Positions 38,965-43,215 of a stretch of DNA of 43,215 bases are shown in pieces; positions within the stretch are counted from its first letter, which is position 1, and every line of letters starts with the position of its first letter. The notes beneath the pieces were generated by a model. That model searched no databases, was not told the origin of the DNA, and saw nothing but the letters and a program-made list of their open reading frames with translations. The DNA lies in assembly GCA_030041955.1 (NCBI GenBank), contig JASIAO010000225.1, positions 1-43,215 on the forward strand, read 5' to 3'. This DNA is from Acidobacteriaceae bacterium. GTDB taxonomy: Bacteria; Acidobacteriota; Terriglobia; Terriglobales; Acidobacteriaceae. Both the position numbers and the translations under genes were made by a program.

Positions 38965-40437
38965 CTACCAAGGGCCCAACAGATTCAGCAGCACCGACGG
39001 CATGCAGCCCAGCAGCACCACCAGCCCCGCCAGCAGCCACAGCGTCACGCGCGTGATCGGCGCAATCCGCAGCGCCGGCCTCTCCTGCGCGGCATCGGCG
39101 ACCCACGCCGCTTTCAGCACTCGCAGGTAGTAATAGAGCGAGACGGCGCTCATCGCCACCGCCAGCAGCACCAGCCACAGCAGCCCCAGATGCGGCTCGG
39201 CGGCCAGCGCGGCGCTGAAGATGTAGAACTTTCCGAAGAATCCCGCCAGCGGCGGAATTCCTGCAAGCGACAGCAGAAAGATGAGCAGGCAGACAGCCAG
39301 CCCCGGCGCTCGGCGGTATAGCCCGGCAAGATCCTGGATGTGATCAATCCCCTCGGACTCCAGCGTTCCCAGCACTCCGAACGCCCCCAGCGCCGCCAGC
39401 GCGTACGTGATCACGTAATAAATCAGTGCGCTCAGCCCTCGCGGTGAATGCGCAATGATTCCCAGCAGCATGTATCCGGCATGGCCGATCGCCGAGTACG
39501 CCAGCAATCGGCGCAGGCTCGTCTGCGCAATCGCAGCCAGATTCCCCAGAACCATCGACAGCGCGGCCACAATCACCAGAACCGGGACCCATCCGGGGCT
39601 GTAGTTCCGGAATCCGCCGCGCCCCTCCGCTGCCGGCAGCGCCAGCACCACCACTTGCGCGAAGATGAAGAAGCTCGCGACCTTGGAACTGGACGCAATG
39701 AACCCTGCGCTCACCGTGGGTGCGCCCTGGTAAGCGTCTGGCGCCCATAGATGGAACGGCGCCGCAGCAACCTTGAATCCGAATCCGATCGCCACCATTA
39801 CGATCGCCACCACCAGCAGCGGATCGAGCCCCGGTCCGCTCAGCGCCGCAGCGATCCGCGGTAATTCAATCGATCCCGATAGCCCGTAAACCAGGCTCAT
39901 GCCGAACAGCAGGAAGCCAGCGGACATTCCCCCGAACAGGAAGTATTTCAGCGCGGCCTCTGCCGATTGCCGGCTCTGCTTGTCGAATCCGGTCAGGATG
40001 TAAAGCGAAACTGACAGAAACTCGAGCGCTACAAAAATCAGCAGCAGGTTCTCGGTCGCCACCAGGAACATCATGGCTACGGTGGCAAACAGGATCAGCG
40101 CCAGATACTCGCCCACGTGCCCGGTAAATCGCGTCGACGCGGAGAGCAGCAGCGTGAAAATCGCCAGTGCCAGCAGCGCTATCTGGACAACATGTGTCAG
40201 AGGCGTGATCACCAGCATGCTGTCGGGCAGGCTCGCCTGCTGCGCCGCATGGTTCAGCAGGAACATGGCCGCGAGGCATCCCGCGCAGGCCACAGCCATC
40301 CCCGCCCTCAGCCGAACCTTCAGCGTGGAGCGCCGCAGCACCGTCAGATCGAACGCCAGCAGGAGCAGCGCCGCGACGGTGACCGCAATCTCCGGCCAGG
40401 TGAGCCGCAGCAGTTCGGAATACCTCACTATGCTCAT
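38965..40437 (-). CDS. nuoN: NADH-quinone oxidoreductase subunit N
   Basis: GFGFKVAAAPFHLWAPDAYQGAPTVSAGFIASSSKVASF; GIPPLAGFFGKFYIFSAAL. ATG at 40437 overlaps the upstream stop; GTG at 40443 is an alternative. Confidence 0.92.
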   Translation of the reverse strand: MSIVRYSELLRLTWPEIAVTVAALLLLAFDLTVLRRSTLKVRLRAGMAVACAGCLAAMFLLNHAAQQASLPDSMLVITPLTHVVQIALLALAIFTLLLSASTRFTGHVGEYLALILFATVAMMFLVATENLLLIFVALEFLSVSLYILTGFDKQSRQSAEAALKYFLFGGMSAGFLLFGMSLVYGLSGSIELPRIAAALSGPGLDPLLVVAIVMVAIGFGFKVAAAPFHLWAPDAYQGAPTVSAGFIASSSKVASFFIFAQVVVLALPAAEGRGGFRNYSPGWVPVLVIVAALSMVLGNLAAIAQTSLRRLLAYSAIGHAGYMLLGIIAHSPRGLSALIYYVITYALAALGAFGVLGTLESEGIDHIQDLAGLYRRAPGLAVCLLIFLLSLAGIPPLAGFFGKFYIFSAALAAEPHLGLLWLVLLAVAMSAVSLYYYLRVLKAAWVADAAQERPALRIAPITRVTLWLLAGLVVLLGCMPSVLLNLLGPW

Positions 40438-41975
40438 CGCCACACTCCTTTACGCAGGCCTTCGAAGAGCGGCGAGTTGAGGCTGGGCACGATAAGGTCG
40501 GTCAGTATTCTCGGATACAACCCGACGATCAGCGTCGCGGCGAGCAGCAGCAGGGAACCGAGTTTCTCGGGAAGCGTGATCGGAGGCAGCGGATGTTCGG
40601 TATGACCCGCGCCTGCCGCAGGAGCTTCGCCGAAGAATACTGTGGTAAGAGCCCGCCAGGTGAATGCAATCCCCACCAGAATGCCCACGCCGGCGATGGC
40701 CACCATCCACGGCAGTGCGCGCCACGTCCCCACGAGCACCTGAAACTCAGCGACGAATCCGCTGAACCCCGGCATCCCGATGGATGCCATGCCTGCGAGG
40801 ATGAAGGTCACTGCGGCGAAAGGAATCACGTGCGCCAGCTGCATTGGCGAAAGCTCGCTGAGCTGCCGTGTGTGCGTCCGGTCGTAAACCATGCGTCCAA
40901 CCACGGCGAACAGCAGCCCTGCGATCACACCATGCGAAAACATCTGCAGCACTGCGCCGTCCAGCCCGATCTGCGTCAGCGTCATCAGCCCCAGCAGCAC
41001 AAAGCCCATGTGGCTCACGCTGGAGTAGCCGATAACAAACTTGAAATCCCGCTGGACCAGAGCCACGCTCGCCCCGTAAACGATCCCGATCAGCGCCAGC
41101 ACCGCGAATACGTCGCGCCACGATCCGAACCCCAGCACGTGAAATCCCCACGGATCGAGGCCTGCAGGGAAGAGCATCATCGCCACGCGCAGGCACCCGT
41201 AAGCGCCCAGCTTCATCACCACCCCGGCCAGCAGCATCGACGCCGCCGTCGGCGCGGCAGCATGGCCCGTCGGCGCCCATGTGTGGAACGGCCACATACC
41301 GGCAAGCACGGCGAACCCGACAAACACCATCGGGAACGCCCACATCTGGAAGTGCGCCGGGAACGCATACTGTGAAAGGCCTTCGAGACTCAGCGTCTGG
41401 CCGCCCGAAACCGTCCACGCCGCGACCATACCAGCCAGGACCAGCGCCGATCCGGCAAACGAATACAGCGCCAGTTTCATCGCCGCGTATTCGCGCTGCG
41501 CCCCCGCATTCTCTCCCGTGGCGCCGCGCGGCACCGACCCCCAGATCGCGATCAGAAAGTATTTCGGGATAATCGCAATCTCATAGAACACGAACAGCAG
41601 GAAGAGATCGAAGCTCAGGAAAACCCCGTAAACTCCGCCAATCAGCACCAGAAAGAACGCGAAGAATTCCTGCGTGCGATGTTCTATATTCCACGAAAAG
41701 AGAATCCCCGCCGTCGCCGCAATCCCCGTCAGCAGCAGCAGCGTCAGGCTGATGCCGTCCGCCGCCAAGTGGTAGTCGATCCCCAGTTGCGGGATCCACG
41801 GCACGTCCACCACGCTGACAAACTGCCCTGACTGCCAGTGCGCCAGCGCCACCAGGCTCAATGCCAACCCCGCCAGTGCTGCGAGCAGCGCCAGCACGCG
41901 CGCCGCCTGCTTCGAGGGAGCCAGCCGCGCGGCCAGCGCGCCCAGGAACGAGACGTAGATTGTCCACGCGAGCAT
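40434..41975 (-). CDS. nuoM: NADH-quinone oxidoreductase subunit M (second copy)
   Basis: FVFYEIAIIPKYFLIAIWG; WPFHTWAPTGHAAAPTAASMLLAGVVMKLGAYG; GFSGFVAEFQVLVG. Start ATG overlaps the upstream stop (TGATG). Confidence 0.9.
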   Translation of the reverse strand: MLAWTIYVSFLGALAARLAPSKQAARVLALLAALAGLALSLVALAHWQSGQFVSVVDVPWIPQLGIDYHLAADGISLTLLLLTGIAATAGILFSWNIEHRTQEFFAFFLVLIGGVYGVFLSFDLFLLFVFYEIAIIPKYFLIAIWGSVPRGATGENAGAQREYAAMKLALYSFAGSALVLAGMVAAWTVSGGQTLSLEGLSQYAFPAHFQMWAFPMVFVGFAVLAGMWPFHTWAPTGHAAAPTAASMLLAGVVMKLGAYGCLRVAMMLFPAGLDPWGFHVLGFGSWRDVFAVLALIGIVYGASVALVQRDFKFVIGYSSVSHMGFVLLGLMTLTQIGLDGAVLQMFSHGVIAGLLFAVVGRMVYDRTHTRQLSELSPMQLAHVIPFAAVTFILAGMASIGMPGFSGFVAEFQVLVGTWRALPWMVAIAGVGILVGIAFTWRALTTVFFGEAPAAGAGHTEHPLPPITLPEKLGSLLLLAATLIVGLYPRILTDLIVPSLNSPLFEGLRKGVWR

Positions 41976-43215
41976 CAGAGCCTCACCCCCGCGCTCATCC
42001 CAGCGATCCACTGTGCGATAGTTCCGTGAATCATGCCCGTGATGATCTGCGGATACAGCCCGACGACAAACATCAGCGCAATCACCGGCAGAAACGCCAG
42101 CCGCTCCCCGGTCGTCAGGTCTGTCAGCGCCTGCCAGCGTGGATTCACCGGCCCGGATAATACCTTCTGAATCACGGTCAGCAGGAAGATGGCCGTCATC
42201 AACAATCCCAGCACCGACACCGCCGTGGCCCAGGTCACCAGCGGAAACGATCCCTTAAAGATCAGAAACTCGCCGGGGAACCCATTCAGCCCAGGCAGTC
42301 CGAGCGAAGCGAAGATGGCAATACCCATCAGCCCGGAGAAAACCGGAACCACCTTACGCAGCCCGCCAAAATCGTCGATCCCACGCCCACCCGCCCGCCG
42401 CTCCAGCAGCGTCAGGAACCAGAACAACGCCCCCGCCGTCAGCGCGTGGCTGAAAATCTGCAGCAGCACTCCCGTCAGCGCCGCGGATTTCTCCTGAGCA
42501 AGGTTCGCGTCCGCCCCCGTCAGCTTCGCCGCCGCGCACACTCCCAGAACGCAGTAGCCCAAATGGTTTACCGACGAGTAAGCGAACGTCCGCTTCAGGT
42601 CCTTCTGCACCCACGCGGCGAACGCAGGCAGCACGATGGTCGCCACCGCCAGCCACAGCAGCGGCGTTAGCGCGCGCTGCATTTCCTGCGGAAAGATCGG
42701 CAGCAGAATCCGCAGGAACCCGTAGACGCCCATCTTCGACATCGCTCCGGTCAACAGCATCGTCGTCTCGCTCGGAGCTTCGGCGTAGGCATCCGGCAGC
42801 CATGTGTGGAACGGCACCACCGGCGTCTTCACGGCAAATCCCAGGAACGCAGCCCAAAACAGCACCATTGCTGCCCGGCCATTCGCACCCCAGTGCAGAT
42901 TCTGCGTGAGCGCGGTAGACAATTGGCCGGATTGCGCCATCCGTGCCAGCTCCACGAAATCAAATGTGCCCGTCGCCAGGTAAATCGCCAGAAACGCCAG
43001 CAGCAGTGCCACGCTGCCCACCATCGTATACAGGAAAAACTGCGCCGAAGCACGGCCGCGATTCGGCCCGCCCCAAAGCCAGATCAGGAAGAACGCCGGA
43101 ATCAGGCTCACTTCCCAGAAGATGAACCAGTGAACGAAGTTCAGTGCCGTGAAGGTCCCGAACAAACCGGCTTCGAGGAACAACACGAGCGCGAAATAGA
43201 GTGCGTCCTGCTTCG
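41975..43215 (-). CDS. nuoM: NADH-quinone oxidoreductase subunit M (first copy, N-terminus beyond window)
   Basis: Frame open to window edge (KQDALYFALVLFLEAGLFGTF); FIFWEVSLIPAFFLIWLWGG; FAVKTPVVPFHTWLPDAYAEAPSETTMLLTGAMSKMGVYGFLRI; GLNGFPGEFLIFKGSF. Confidence 0.92.
   Translation of the reverse strand, partial: KQDALYFALVLFLEAGLFGTFTALNFVHWFIFWEVSLIPAFFLIWLWGGPNRGRASAQFFLYTMVGSVALLLAFLAIYLATGTFDFVELARMAQSGQLSTALTQNLHWGANGRAAMVLFWAAFLGFAVKTPVVPFHTWLPDAYAEAPSETTMLLTGAMSKMGVYGFLRILLPIFPQEMQRALTPLLWLAVATIVLPAFAAWVQKDLKRTFAYSSVNHLGYCVLGVCAAAKLTGADANLAQEKSAALTGVLLQIFSHALTAGALFWFLTLLERRAGGRGIDDFGGLRKVVPVFSGLMGIAIFASLGLPGLNGFPGEFLIFKGSFPLVTWATAVSVLGLLMTAIFLLTVIQKVLSGPVNPRWQALTDLTTGERLAFLPVIALMFVVGLYPQIITGMIHGTIAQWIAGMSAGVRL

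Overview
This 43.2 kb window is GC-rich and densely coding. Gene content and repeat style suggest a chromosome from Acidobacteriota (Terriglobia-like); this is inferred, not searched. From left to right it contains: (1) the 5' end of an IS481-like transposase with paired terminal repeats, next to REP-like palindromes; (2) a GDP-mannose precursor cluster (phosphohexomutase, manC, manA; - strand); (3) a + strand envelope cluster of two MacB/FtsX-type permeases without an ATPase, a CtpA/S41-like protein whose catalytic Ser, Lys and Gln positions all appear substituted, and a PBP1A; (4) a PagL-like lipid A deacylase, a small beta-barrel protein and a GDSL hydrolase; (5) an expanded kdp locus running kdpE, two outer-membrane porin-like genes, an unannotated 28-aa membrane miniprotein, a 29-aa kdpF, then kdpA, kdpB and kdpC, with a head-to-head kdpD that lacks the N-terminal KdpD/USP region; (6) a sugar-phosphate isomerase, a methyltransferase and an MsbA-type ABC exporter; (7) yicC-gmk-rpoZ-coaBC and a family 4 uracil-DNA glycosylase; (8) an SDR, priA, an ornithine cyclodeaminase-like gene, and a diguanylate cyclase with OB-like N-terminal modules; (9) the end of a complex I operon with two tandem nuoM genes followed by nuoN. 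Outside the genes, several spacers carry a degenerate repeat in which GCT/GCC/CTGA cores recur every 7 bp. The strongest candidates for follow-up are the pseudo-CtpA/PBP1A cluster, the porin-Kdp operon with its miniprotein, the duplicated nuoM, and the 7-bp repeat family. No CRISPR array, rRNA, tRNA or prophage was recognised.
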